This document shows positions 38,238-51,499 of a DNA stretch of 64,000 nt, in pieces. Source of the DNA: Amblyornis subalaris (taxonomy: Eukaryota > Chordata > Aves > Passeriformes > Ptilonorhynchidae); contig JACAXG010000013.1 in NCBI GenBank assembly GCA_018881555.1, positions 11,670,479 to 11,734,478 on the forward strand. Reading direction: 5' to 3'. Each line of letters begins with the position of its first letter. Positions within the stretch are counted from its first letter, which is position 1. A program made the position numbers and the translations under genes. The notes under the pieces were generated by a model, which ran no database searches, was not told where the DNA came from, and was given only the letters and a program-made list of their open reading frames with translations.

Positions 38238-40840
38238 CACATGAAAAAAGGAAGTATGGTTCTCTGCTTCTATGCCTAGCCACNGACGTAGTGGTCAAAT
38301 CAAGGTCAGCTGGTCAGTACAAATAAAAAAGACCCCTTGAAACTTAATCACAAGCCTTAGATTTTTTAAAAAGTACTTTTATCCCTCACAGTTTGTTTGC
38401 ATTTCTTGAATCAGAAGCTGAAATACCAAAACATCACAATAAAGATTTGATGATGAATAGATGTTAGTTGTAGAAAGATGTCTGGGATTCCACAGAGTGA
38501 TGTGTTATCATGAGATGTAAAAAAGTAATTAAATATTATACAAAACAGCTTTTTATAAAGCCTTTATTAGCGTAACCCTTCCAAAACTACACAGAGCAAT
38601 CCCAAGACTTGGAGAAGATCGATATTGTGTAGAAGCTGTTTCTATCCTCATCGGAACAAAAATCATTTCCACAGGCTTTGCTGAATGGATAGCTAAGGGA
38701 CTCCATATTACAAATGATCCTGCTCATATGCTATCTCTGTAACAAAACCTCCTGTATGATTGTAAGGTCTCTTAGTCAAAGCTGGAGACTACATGGCTTC
38801 AGCCTCGGGGGTTTGGTAATTTAAAAATCATTTGTGGCATTTTACTTTTGAGATGAGAAGCATTTTTATATCTGTTAGACTTTCAGTGCTGTTTTCCTTT
38901 ATTTTTTTTTCTCTAAAATCCTTTTTTTGTCTTAGCTGTGCTACATGAAAGAATTGATGTAGGTAATAAACCTGACCTAGTTCTAGTCTTAAAAACTGCA
39001 ACTGACAGTAACTTGTTAGGGAGTTTGATCTCCTGTGAACTAATCAAGGCTTAGGTGGTAGCCTCTATGGGAAGTAGGTGGTATCATAAAAATTCCTCAA
39101 CAGGTAACTTTATAAATTGGAATGAAAAGCCATAAGAAAAATGTCAGCAGAAATGCTTTCTTAGATCGCAGGGAACTGATCGCTTTCTGACACACACAAA
39201 GACACACAGTGGAAACACATCAGAGGCACAGGTATCTCTCAGTTTCTTAGCAAGGAACAGAAATAATTTTCAGCTTCAAATTATCAGTGATCCGGGAGGG
39301 AATGTTTAGGTGTTAGTCTGGTGGTTCTCACTGAGCGGGAGAGGAGGGAGATTTCAGCTCACGAGGTACTCAATGACTAAAGCTCCCATCAAGAATGAAG
39401 ATAATTTAATTGGCAAGTTTCAACACCTGACACATCCTTCCCAAACTGGAAGAAGTGCTGTGCTGAAAGAGCATCTGTCACAAGGCATTCACCTGTTAAC
39501 TACATTGACCACTGAACGAAGAAGCTCGCTGTCTTGTCTGCTGAATTATGATTAAAAGTGAAACACAAAACTCCAGAGATAAAAATCAACGTGTAACGTT
39601 GGCATTGGAGATGTANATCAGTTCCTTAGTGCTGCATGTAGCAGCCCTGGAGTCAAACGGTGCTTCCATGCACGGATCACTTGCATTGTTCCAAGGCAAA
39701 TTTATCCAAATTGCAGTTTGCAGGGTTGGAGACATAACGCTGCTGGCCATGGGGCTGAGGCCACGTCTGCTGCTGAAATAGACTGTACAAACTCGAAATA
39801 GTCAGCAAAGGCCTTGGTTGTGGGAGCACAAAGGAAAGCACTTCTGCTTCTCTGCCTTCCTGAGTACACAGGGACTGCAGAGGATACAGTGCCAGTGCTT
39901 TGCACACCTGAGCGAATAAAGATGTATTTCTGTGTCATCTCACATATGCTGTAACCAGTGAATGGGCTAGATATGAGCAAAACAGTGGTTGCAGGGCTGG
40001 GGCAGATTTCTTCCACTACACGGGAGAACTGTAGAGTCATTAAGCCTAATGTGAAAATAAAATAAAATTACTAATCTCTGTAGTCTGAGCCTATCCATGC
40101 TTTCCTTGGGCTACTGATGCGAAAAGGACAACTTCAAGTTAGCNCCTAGCTCACGTTTTGTGTATTGTTTAGTTTGAACATCAAGTTCGTGCAGTTTTGG
40201 CCAAAACCATAACAGTATGAATATCTAATTTTGGTGAAGTATATTAGTGGAAAAAGTATATTTAATTGTTTGCTTCCTAAGGTNTAATAAACGCCTAGAT
40301 GTCTACTTCCATCAGACTGCATTTTTTGGCCCTTTTGGAGACATTACAACTAATGCATCATAAAGAGCTAAACCTTTGTTTAGTGTAAATTACATAAACC
40401 AGAAGAAAATAAAAGATAAATAACACAAAATATGTAATAAAGANTTCTGTGTTATTAAGACTTGTGACTTTTTTCTGCCCTGAAATATATCCCAGATAAA
40501 AAGTTATAGAGAATACATTCATTCTCTCTGTGGCATTTATTTATGCAATAATGCACACAAAGCAATCTTTAACTATCACTGTATAGGATATCAAGTTATC
40601 TTTAATTATCACTACAGAATGGTTGCAAAATCAAATACTGTTGGCAATCAACATTCATTATACAATAGCATGATTGCATCTGTTCATATTACTAGATAAG
40701 CAAGGAAAATCAAAACACTGTCTGATACATCCACTAAAACTGTCTGAGCAAAATATTGTATCTAACTCTCTTAATATCTCTCAGTGACTTTCATCTGATT
40801 AAAGTCCAAAGATACATAACCACAGATGCAAATTTTCTAG

Positions 40841-41145
40841 TGCCTCAGAAATTAAATACTGTTATATTTCAACAGGCTGGATAGTTGGAACCATACTCCA
40901 GCTGACATGATTATAGGCACAGTGTAAACTTCTGATGGAGAGCTGTCTAAATCTGTGAGGCCGCAGGTGCAGGATTATAGCAAAGCCCATTGAAACATAC
41001 AGCATTCTGCCTAAATGCACTAGTATGAAATTAATTAGGCAGTTGATCACATAATAAAAGTATGATGGATAATCTAATGGAAACTACCAGCTCAAAGTCA
41101 ATAACAAACTTGATTATTTTATTAGATGCAGCTGATTTTCAACTC
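40841..41145. promoter_or_regulatory. Candidate conserved non-coding element
   Basis: High-complexity sequence without homopolymers or transposon similarity, between AT-rich low-complexity flanks. It contains a TAATTA homeodomain core at 41032-41037 and a CAGGTG E-box near 40965. Such balanced, repeat-free blocks in AT-rich gene deserts are often developmental enhancers. I cannot test conservation here, so this is a suggestion from texture and motifs. Confidence 0.2.
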
Positions 41146-41181
41146 CTCTATTTATGGGATTTTGTGCTTAATAGAAGACTT

Positions 41182-41205
41182 AAAAAAAAAAAAGGTTTTT
41201 TTTTT
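41182..41205. repeat. A12-GG-T10 hairpin-forming tract
   Basis: Twelve A, two G, ten T. The two homopolymers are complementary and could fold. The run lengths are uncertain in any assembly. Confidence 0.9.
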
Positions 41206-44200
41206 AATGAGAACTCAGTGTATTTATCTCCATTGGAAAGTATAACGTGTGAGCAAAGTAGAATTTGTAGATAGACCTATCTGTAAGTAAATCTCTGAGA
41301 TACTTGGCTGAAAAGCACATCAAAGTGCAGTGAAATAATGAGACAGGCTCCAGCTGTTGGATTCCAACAGCTTTTGATTTGTGCTCTAGTAGAAGCTCCA
41401 GGTTTTGATTCTCTGTTGATTATTTCCATGGTACTGGAGATGATTTGTGCATTATTTAAAAAATAGGCAGTATATAGCAAACAAGGGTGAGTTTGCAAAC
41501 TGCATTTGAAAGGATATTTTGCTTCCTGATATAAGNGATTGCTTCCTATTCCTATGCTCTCCATAACCAGCTGCCCTGGTTAAAAAAAGTCCTTTTAAGA
41601 TACATATGTAAAAGACTTTACTAAAATAATAGGTAAGGTCATCAGAAAATGGTGTCAGCAAAAACTCCAGGCATACCAGTGTTCAGGCAGCTTTGCTACT
41701 TTTTGTGTAGAGAGCCTATTGTGGAAATTGTTTTTTCAGAGCCTTTTCAGTGCATGTCTTACCACGAGGTTGATACTGTCAAAGAATTATTACCAGTAGA
41801 AAGCAAGTGCCTTTAAAGAGCTTTGGAGGCCTTATGGAGGACGTGGGTTTAGAGTCAAATCCATTGATCACACTGCTATGCGAATGTGCTGATGGCACTG
41901 TGCAGATAAAGATCTTGCTCTGGAGCAAGAATCTGGTTCCGAACTACAGTCCTCCTGATTTTTCTTTAGAATGACAGATTAAAAATTAGGATGCTTCAGG
42001 GAAGGTGTTGCATGTCAGTTGTTTCTAGAATTAAGGTTTACATCTGTTTCTGTCAAAAATTTTAGGGGTAGTTTATAATTTGATGATGGACCACACGAAG
42101 GCTGTTGTTTCTTACCAGAATGACAAAATTCAACAAACTATACTGGAAAATGATTGTGATTTTTTCAAGTTTACTCTTTTTCTGGTGCAGATCAGAACGA
42201 TAATTGGATAGCTAAAGGTACAATTGCTTGGATGTTTCTCTACAGTTTAGACAAAGCTACACAAAAAGGTATTAAGAAACAAATCCTTTGGTTTTAATGT
42301 TACCTGGTGTTTCTGTTGAAATGGATTTCTTATTAGAGCAGGTTTTCTCATAGGTTTTGAACTTTACTTACAAGATGATACCACAGTAGGCAAACTACAA
42401 ATGCTATTTAACAGTAGGACGTGGCTATATTTGATATGCCTCACTCGAGCATTCCCTTCAGAACAAGTCCATTGTAATGTCAGTGTAAAACGTAGAAGCA
42501 GCAGCGAAATCACACNTCTTAGTGCATCTTGCATTACATATAGCAGGCTGGAATACCTTTTGAATCAAGGGTTGGAGGTGTTCGCTATCACAACCTGTGC
42601 AGGAAGCAGTCATACCCCTGCACACTTGTGTTGAGCCTGTTTTGGCACCAAGGTTTGTCAGAATGGGTTTCTAAGCACCATCAAATTGCACTGCATATTA
42701 GGATTCAAATAATGAATATGCTATTGGGATATGCCTACTGAACACTTTGGATGCTACTCTGGGTATTTTTGTTTTTTGTTTTCTAAACTAGGCTTGGGTT
42801 TGATATTTGCAGATGTAGTTTGTCACTTCCATACACAGTGTGTAAATGCTAAATGTAGTACCTGTGATAAAAGTGACTAAAACATTAAGCTATGTGCCAT
42901 CCCAGAGTATGGTAAATGCAATGTGAGGTAATGAATACATCATTGAACATCAGTGTAATAATAGAATGTCATTTTCAAGATCAAGGTATTTATCAGAAGA
43001 AATCAAAACAAAGCAAATGGCTGTGCTAGATAAATAGCCAAACAATCAAATATTTTTATTAATAAAGCTGAATTAGATTTATGCCTTATCTTTAATAATT
43101 GAAAGCAAAAAGACTGAAGATTTGTATTCTTAAAGTGGTTAACTAGTCAGTAATATTGGCTATAATACCCCCATTTTAAAAATGACCTTTTAAAGATGCT
43201 CTATGAAGTTAATTTTTAATGAGTGGTAATAAATGATGATACTTTCTATAGGTGGAAATGCAATACTAGCCTGAAGCTTGTGCTGTCTGCCATCAGCTTC
43301 ACTACTGTGTTATGTATTCTCTTTCCTTGTTTTCAAATATGGGAAGTATGATGATTCTACTGCACTTTAAAGAAATGAGAATACATTTAATAGTATACTT
43401 AGTCCAAGCTATCTTTTAGGCTGAATAAGGATGTTTCTATTGCTTTCATAAAGCTTTTTCTGAGAAGTGCTTCTTTTTTTTTGCTACTACCCAATGCCAT
43501 TTCAAGGTTCTTACATTTTCTTCCATTTTCTTCAGTTCCTACGTTGAACAAGAATTGGTTGGCTGAGGAATAAATTCAGATGAGCAGTATTAAAACATAA
43601 CTGTGTACCTCTAAGAAAAATTGTACTGGCTTTTCCAAAAGAAAAAGCCTAAAAGCTAGTGACCCTTCAAAGATTGAAAAAAAAAGTTTCATGAGGGACA
43701 TGAGAAGGTTAGAAGGGGAAGCAAAGAGAGAGGAGGAGAAAGGAGTGGCAACTTGCATCATTAAACTGGTAAACGGTACTAGAATATCAACCTTCCTGCT
43801 ATCAGCAGTCATTGGAATTAATCCAGGAACTCAGAATGGATCTGTGAATGTGTCTTCAATTGTAGCCTTTGGCATAGATTTGCATTCTCAGTCTCGTGGG
43901 CAGTGAATTTCATTTCCCCATTTGCTAAATGAGAACAATTTATCCTAAATCAACGATAATCAGAGTAAACACTATTATTAATTTATTGTTTCCAGGCTAG
44001 AAAAAAAACAGTAAAACGAAGCTCTCTACTTTTATCAGAGCATTCCCTACCCCTTTTGCCCTGAGGATCCTATTAGCAGAAAGCTGAGCAACTCTGTTTC
44101 ATCAGAAATAAATTATGCCTCACTTTTTTAATGTAACTACTGAAGGGTTGTAAAGATTAGAAATACGTTTGAACCCACTATCACTTGATGTTATTTTCCT

Positions 44201-45194
44201 TGATGTTCTGAGCTTCTTTAGGGGAATGAAACAACATGTTCTTCTGAAAGCCAAGAGCAGAGTTTTTTTAAAAGAACACCAGCACAGATTTTGGTTGATG
44301 TACAAAATAATTCAGATTCTGTACGGCAATATTTAAAGTAATGTATAGGCAGTCTGAAACAGACCTGTCATAATTCCTGGCATGTGTAAGAGGCAGAATG
44401 TTTGCAGGGCAAATAGGTGGCAGAACTAGTCACCCTCATTTTTTAAATGATTAGGAAACTGTAATTCCCCAGAAACAGTAGACTAATTCTCACTTTCTTC
44501 ACAAAGGAGCTAAGGATGAAAAAACACCTTTAATTAATAAACACTGCTGGCACTACTTTGGTAACAAGCTGCTGTAAATGAAACTCTTAATTGCCTCAGA
44601 ATAGAGTATTGTATACAAATTCATGTTACTCTTTAAGTGCTGGTCTTTGTTGTTGCTATTTTACATTTTTGTAGGAAATAAAAGTAGCTTTGTCAACCTC
44701 CTTGTTACTGAAGGCTTTCCATTTGTGGGGATCGCTGAGGTTAAAAAGTCACCCAAAATATTGTCTCATGATAGCTAGAATAGATTGCTCTCAGTGCAGT
44801 CTAAATCCAAGCTGGATTAAGCTCCGTATGATGTTTCTGTTAATGAATTTAGGCTTTAAATCTGCAATGAAATTTTAGGATGAAGGAAAATATTTTTAAA
44901 AATTAATGACTTGCAAAATAAATATATAACCATATATTTATATATTTAACATTTTGGCACAAACTAAGAAAAGTATTTTGGACTCTTCTATAAAGCTGTG
45001 AAAATTCTTTTTCGCTGCAGGATGTGTTCTGAGATGATTTTTTTTTTCTTAATTCAATCTTAAAATTAATTTATTTTGGCTGTAACTGTCCAAGACTCTT
45101 TGTGTTAGGCAGGAGCTGCATCTTCTAGATTGGTGAAGAAAACATGAAAGAAAACTGGCATAAGAGTATTTTGAATCTGTGCAGTCATGATCCT

Positions 45195-45262
45195 TTGGTT
45201 TTTGAATTCCCAGAACTCTTGTTTCCACTTGGTTTTTGAATTCCCAGAACTCTTGTTTCCAC
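45195..45262. repeat. Exact 34 bp tandem duplication (two copies)
   Basis: Two head-to-tail identical copies of a 34 bp unit, 45195-45228 and 45229-45262. Each begins TTGGTTTTTGAATTCCCAG and ends TTTCCAC. There is no third copy, and the flanks are unique sequence. Perfect identity suggests a recent replication-slippage or end-joining duplication, or an assembly duplication. It lies inside an antisense open frame (45105-45344) that has no other sign of being coding. Confidence 0.95.
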
Positions 45263-48200
45263 TGTTAGGGGTTTTGGAAATAAAAAGCTGTAGGTATTTG
45301 TAATTTATGAGGCACGCCTGCATTGAGACCATAGGAAAAAACATGAGGGTCAGTCTGTGCTTAGGGACCGAAGAGAAAATAAAGAGGATGGGAGAAACAG
45401 ATGTCTTACATGGACCTGTCCAGATCTATTGCAACGATCTTGATTATGGGAAAACTTTTATGAAGTTGTAAAACATTGTTCAACATTTTGGGTTTTTTTA
45501 CTATGTGATCTCTAAATGCTCATGAAAAGTGCTGAATTTGGGATACATCAACCTGAATCTAATGGTGACATCTAAAATAAGCATTCCTGCTTTCTTCTTT
45601 TTAGAATGAATGAATGAAGAGTCACCAGTCTTGAAAAGAGCAGATGAAGAGACTGGTAAGTAGTAAGACACTTATTTTTTAATCCAGAGCACAGGATATA
45701 TATTGTGAAGAAAAACATGTTTGGAATTGTACTTGCTTGGTTTGGCCTAAACAGTTCCACAAAAATTATTTCAGCTGCTTAGCATAAAGCCTCTGGGATG
45801 CACTCAGTGCCTGTACAGACAGAAGGATTCTTGGTGTATTGTGTTGGGGATTTTTTCTGTGTGGAGATTGGGTTTAGAAGCAAAATGGATTATGAGTTTC
45901 AGCCTCTGCAGAAGGAGGCACTTACAGACAGTAATAACAGTCTGACACATGGGTTTGTAATGGGATCAACAAGTATAAAGATGTAGCACTATTGATTTTT
46001 TCCAAACTATTGGGCCAAAACTTAATTAAGAAAAAAGAACGATATTTAAGGACACTTTCAGTTTAAATTTATTGGGCGAGATTATGAATGTTCTTCTGTC
46101 GCAAAAGACATTCTTGACAGCCAAGAGATCCAGGAGCTTCTTGTTCATAAATGCCACCCATTAAGAGCATTTCCCGGTAATAGAACTTGACAGTGGAGAT
46201 CGAGGATCCCAGGCAAATCCTTACCTCTTNCACCTCCCTTTAGGTGCTGTCTAATTGCTCTAAAGTCTGCACACAGATTCAAGTACTGCTCATTTCCGTT
46301 CCAAATGAAGTGCTTTGGACAAAGTAGAGCAGCTGCAGCCCCTCTGAATTCCCACAACAGATGGAATAAGCAGTTCTATTGCAGAATATTCTGGGACAGT
46401 TGAGTTATGACAGATTTGGCTTTAAATCCCTGCTTTCAGGTAGGCAGAAAGAAGCTTAAAAATTCATTCTCGAATCTTCTAGAAGTAGCTTTTTGACCCT
46501 TAGTGTTGCAAGGTGAGATGAGTGCACCCTAGTGTTTGATAGATTGCTGTTTGTTGAAAATACGTAATATTTGCTGATGAGAAAAAAATAAATTAATGTA
46601 ACACTTTACACTCTGATGGTTAGAACATAAACTTCTGGAATGTGANAAAACAGATGAAAAACCATTGAGGTCAGACCATCATGACCTTTCTCTGCCTTTG
46701 GAAAACAGCTTGTTTGAAACTCTAAAAAGGTGTGGGAGTGTTGTTTCCTACGTTTATTATTCTATGCATAACCTTTGAAGTTCATATTTTTGTTCTTCTT
46801 TTTTCTTTTTCTAATGATTCTAAAATTTAATACAGTAGTGTGATAGCTCTTGAAAGCATGATCTATCATATCCAGAAATTAATTAAAAGGAAAAGCTACA
46901 CAAATGGCTGTGGAAAGGCATGCATGAATATCTTATCCAAGATAGCTTAAGGTGCAGTTTCAAGGTCAGCATAGACCATCCTGAGCCTGTGCTGCAGTCA
47001 GAATGGCAGCTTTGATTTCCTCACCTCTGACCCCGCATTCTGTCTTCCTACTTAGATTGGCAATTGCAAAGGTGCAGTAACCCAGTCAGAGGAAGAAAAC
47101 AAAACACCAGCAAAACCCCCAAATGGCTGCCCCCACTTCCCAAGACAACTCCTTCATAGGAATCCATAAGAACATGTTTCCTGTAGTTGTCTGAGTGTGA
47201 TGTTACAGTGCAGTTCTGCAGTTGGGATTGTCACTGCAAGGGGAAAGGACACGAGCAGTGGCTTTGGGTGCTCCGAGATCCACTGGAGCCCATCGTGGAA
47301 CTGCTCCTGAAATTGCACTGAAGGCAGCAAAATCCAGAGAACTTCTCCATGAGTTAAAATAAATTTTGAATTCTGGTGTTAGTTCATCAACTTCTATGGT
47401 TCAGTTTCCTACAAGATAAAATTTTAGTTTTATCTTTAATCAGCAGTTCGTACAACCGCCACAAATGGTGCTCTCCCTGCGGTGAGTGGCACTGAGTGCT
47501 GCAGATATCATTAGATGTGATTTCACCCAGTCAGTCCCCTCTTAAAGGAAGTCAGTGTCATAAAGGTGGATTGAGGTTTCTAGGAATCCTCACATTTGCT
47601 GTTTGTAAGCAGAAATATAAAGGTACAGTTCAGATACTTCATTAGCACTTTGAATTTGACTTGCACTTTGGACATTTGAATGTCTGATACTTATGTTTAA
47701 ATATATTTGCATATAAAGAAGTCTAGCATTGTCATTGTGATGTCGATACAAATGCTTTTTCTGAAGAAATCCAGAAGCAGCACAAAGCTTCAAGAACTGT
47801 GTATTTTAAAATAAATACACAAGGCAAGGATTACAAACTCCACGTTGGTGCCTAGCAGGGAAAAGTTTGCAATCCAGAAAATGTACAGAAACGTTTATGT
47901 TATTCAAGGTCATCACAGTAAAGATAGCAAGTAAATTTCAACGTTATCTTTAAGATTATTAGGACTGCTGGAAAATCAAGCCCTGACATTATCTACATAA
48001 GGAACAAATATGGTTAAATATGAGTCTAGACAGGTTTGTGACAGATAGTTCTTATTTAAGATAGTTTTTCATTAAATAACTCTTCTTTTGATCCATAAAT
48101 CAAAGATAAACTGGGAAAAAATAAAAATACATGTATATTACAGAGTATTTGCCATTGCTTCATTTCATGAAAAGTAGAAATTTAAACAAGAAACATTCTG

Positions 48201-50448
48201 GAAATTATTAAAGAGAAACTCTCTAGGAATTATCTGTGTTATAAGTGACTGTAGTCTAAAGGAGTAGTCAATGACTTCGTTTAAAATTAAAGGAAGAAAA
48301 AAGAAATACAATAACTTTTAAATACAAATCTTATTTTGTAAACACCTCTTATTGTGTTGGGGTTTTTTCCGGTATAGTCAATGGCAAAATGCAGATATTA
48401 CTAATCTACAATTTATTTATTTGTTTTAATAATTAGTCAGCAAGATTCATGAAAGTGGAGTGCTGTTGTCAAGAATTTTTAGATACAAGACCCACATCTG
48501 TTTACAGATGAATCATTCACAATGCAGCTCAGTCAAGTTCCAATAAAATGGTGGTGATAAAATTGTATACTAAAAGAAAAAAGTATTTCAGCTTAATATA
48601 TTAGAGTAACCTAAACAAGGTATAAAATTAATGCCTCCCACATCCCAGGTAACACTGATGATGAATGTAGGTAGAATGGTTACATTGTGTGATGTTGGGC
48701 ATCACAGTAGTTAATGCATGGAAAATCTTTTGGATTCCCAGTTTTCAAGTAATGGTCAAGCTTATATACTTCAGATTTAGAGGTTTTAAATACACAGGAA
48801 TATTCTACATACCTATGGTAATTGAAACAACTTACTATTCACTCTCAACTTAAAAAAATTAGTTCTGCCATATCAGGATTTTTCTTCCCATAGCTGTATT
48901 CACACAAACTGCTGGAAGTTGATTTTGCTGTGTAAAAGCCAGAGGGGGGAATGGAGGACAGAAAGGAAAATTGGCTCTAAGGAAAAAGGATGGTATCCTA
49001 GCCAACTACATCATGCATGACAAGGGCATGATAGCTCATCGTGACAAGGAGTTAGAGAAAAGTGGAGTAATTTAGTGTAATCATATGTTTAGAGAAACAT
49101 AATAAGTAAAAGGACTAATGAATTCAGGTAACACGGGTTTGTCTCCTGTGCTTGTCAGGGTCCTGTAACTGAGTAAGTGTCATTTTGCTATGTGATAATA
49201 ATACATCTTCTCCTTTATGCTTTCTGTCTTAACTATTTTAAACTACACGCTCATCAGGTCAAAAGCTAATGCATATTGTGTGTGTGAACAGTAACCTATT
49301 ACAATGAGGGTATTTATCTTAGTTGCTTAAATAGCTCCAGTGCCATATCCTCCTAATCATCGCTGGTGACTTTTGGCACTTGTGTAACCACTGCATTATA
49401 ACAGCCATAGAATTTGGTGTATGTGTAACCTAACTATGTCTTCTGTGCATCTGATAGCTCTCCGAGATTAATAATGTGCTTTCCTTGGAAATAGTTTTGC
49501 TGAAACTATACGATCATTTGGACACTATATCTGCATTCATATTATTTTCTATAATCTAAATAATTTCTATAGAAAGAGGGTGTGGGGGTGCTTGTTTTCA
49601 GCAACATTGAGTAGCATTGTTGAGAAATTCTCTTCCTATTCCAACCTTTCAGTAGAAAATAACTTTTTACATTAGGTCTAACAGTCAAAATGGAATATTT
49701 TCAAAAATTCCTTTAAAAATGATGATTAAGTACTGGAAAACTTAATCTGTCAGCTAAGCCANCCTATTGAAGCATATTCCTTAAAAATGTAAATGTTCCT
49801 TTAGATTTTGGAGTATAAGCTCAAGATTCAGGTTCTCCAGTTAAGGAGAATTTCTCTCATAAGCTCCTTCAGAACAGTTCAAATACTTTCTGTCTGGCAA
49901 GAAATGTAATGAACAACTGACTAAGCTGTATTTGAAATTTTCTCCTCCAAGCCTCAACAAAACAAAGGAAGAATAGTCAAATGGAACCGGATTTTTTAAA
50001 CTTTTTTCATGTTCTGTTAGTGCAATCTCAGAACATTTGAGAGAATACAAACATGTTTCATCTCCAGTTTCATTCAATCTGTTTTCACTTTTTTGACAAT
50101 TCAATATGGATGTTTGAGAATTTTTTNAAGTCAGCTCTTCTTTCTCTTTTAACTCTCCCCTTCTTTCCAACTGTGCTCACTTATTTTATATATATCATTT
50201 CACACTTGTATATTTCACCTTCTCCACTGGGAAAAGTAGGCTAGTAAGACTGATGTTCACTTTCTGAAAGTTGTTTTTCTTTCAGCTCTGTTTCCCTAAG
50301 GCGGCTAAAAGAAGGGAAATGTAGAATGCTAAATTGTAAAATTGAGGATTTTTACTACTACTACATAACAAAATGCTTGGAAGTGATGGGGGAAATCCAG
50401 GTTCCATTTTTCTGAAAAAAGCAATTTGTCACCAAATCTCTATTTCAG

Positions 50449-50464
50449 AAAAAAAAAAAAAAAA
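50449..50464 (+). repeat. Poly-A run (16)
   Basis: Sixteen consecutive A in unique sequence, the longest A run noticed in the window. No element body is recognisable next to it. Confidence 0.9.
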
Positions 50465-51456
50465 TCAATTGTTTCTTCCTTAGAAGAGAATGTTTAATAA
50501 TGTGTTTGATGTTTGTCTCCATTATATCAATGTGTAAGAAGTGGATGGACTTGTGATTCTTTTAGTGTGAAAAATCAGCTCTTAAAACTCGGTTTATACC
50601 TCTGCATTTAAGCTACATCCATTATGATTCTGCACTGTAACCTTTGAGGTACCACAGGCCACAGCTACTAGTTTATATTGGATGGAATTAATCTTCACAC
50701 TGTTAATGTCTTTTTTACCTTTATTATGTTAAATTTTTGAGCCTCATATTGAATAGATTTGGCAATATAAATGCTCAAACCAGGATTCTATTTCTCCAAA
50801 CATATTGGTATATACACAGCTTCATTACTGTCACAAATTATTTTTCTGGGTTTTCAAGCTGAAGAAGAATAAGGTTTTCAGAATGAGGAGAAAATATTTA
50901 AAATACAATTCCTGCTGTGCTATCCTTTGCCCTTTGCATGAAGTCTTTAGAGAAGAAGATCAGAAAGGATCTTACTGAGCATCCTGTGCATACAAACTAT
51001 CACCTATGAAAAAAGAGTGGAAGCAAAACCTCCTCCTTGTTCCTACCACCCATGCATGTTCCTGTTATCTTTNGACCTTTCCTCAGTTCTTCATCTCCTT
51101 ATTCTTTCTCTGGTGTTTTGAGTGAAGTAGCCAGCAGAGATGTTGATTTCCATTCCAAATCAGAGGAAAACAGCACAGGAAGGCAAAGCAGAGTCATCTT
51201 TGTGAAGCATTTTGAGGATGAGAGCAGGGAGCAGAGCAGCTCTGGCAGCAGCATAGCTGTGGCAGTGTCCTGCTCACCCATTGCAGGCCCCAGACTGATG
51301 AACAATTGTTTTGGTTGTAGTGAGCACATCTTTCTTCCTTTGATATTAGTTGTTGAAAATGAATGTGTTGTTGAACTTCTGCAGCTTTGCTGGAGTACAG
51401 CACCCAGATATAATATGGAATTACATAAACTTAAAAATGTAAGATTTTATGGTAGT

Positions 51457-51499
51457 TTATNATAAAAAGTCCCTTGTTATAGGGACTTGTTTATTATAA
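51457..51499. repeat. Imperfect inverted repeat, about 18 bp arms
   Basis: The left arm (51457-51474) and right arm (about 51481-51499) pair over TTAT(n)ATAA, then AAGTCCCT/AGGGACTT, with one indel. The single n in the left arm falls where pairing would predict A. It could be a remnant of a short palindromic element or a chance hairpin. Confidence 0.75.

Larger units (their letters stand above)
29346..40840. other. No gene seen: unique sequence with microsatellites
   Basis: Unique, mostly AT-rich DNA with the inverted repeats at 33026 and 34866 and the tracts at 35353, 36766 and 38223. Short frames cluster around 39310-40040 on both strands but carry no recognisable domain. A GTAATAAT-G-ATTATTAC palindrome lies at 37956-37972. 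Confidence 0.65.

Noticed and set aside
50449..50464. Poly-A as the tail of a processed pseudogene
   Set aside because: No coding sequence or target duplication is recognisable upstream.
51037..51465. 142-codon plus-strand open frame as a gene
   Set aside because: No recognisable family, overlapped by two minus-strand frames, interrupted by ambiguous bases, and no splice or promoter context.
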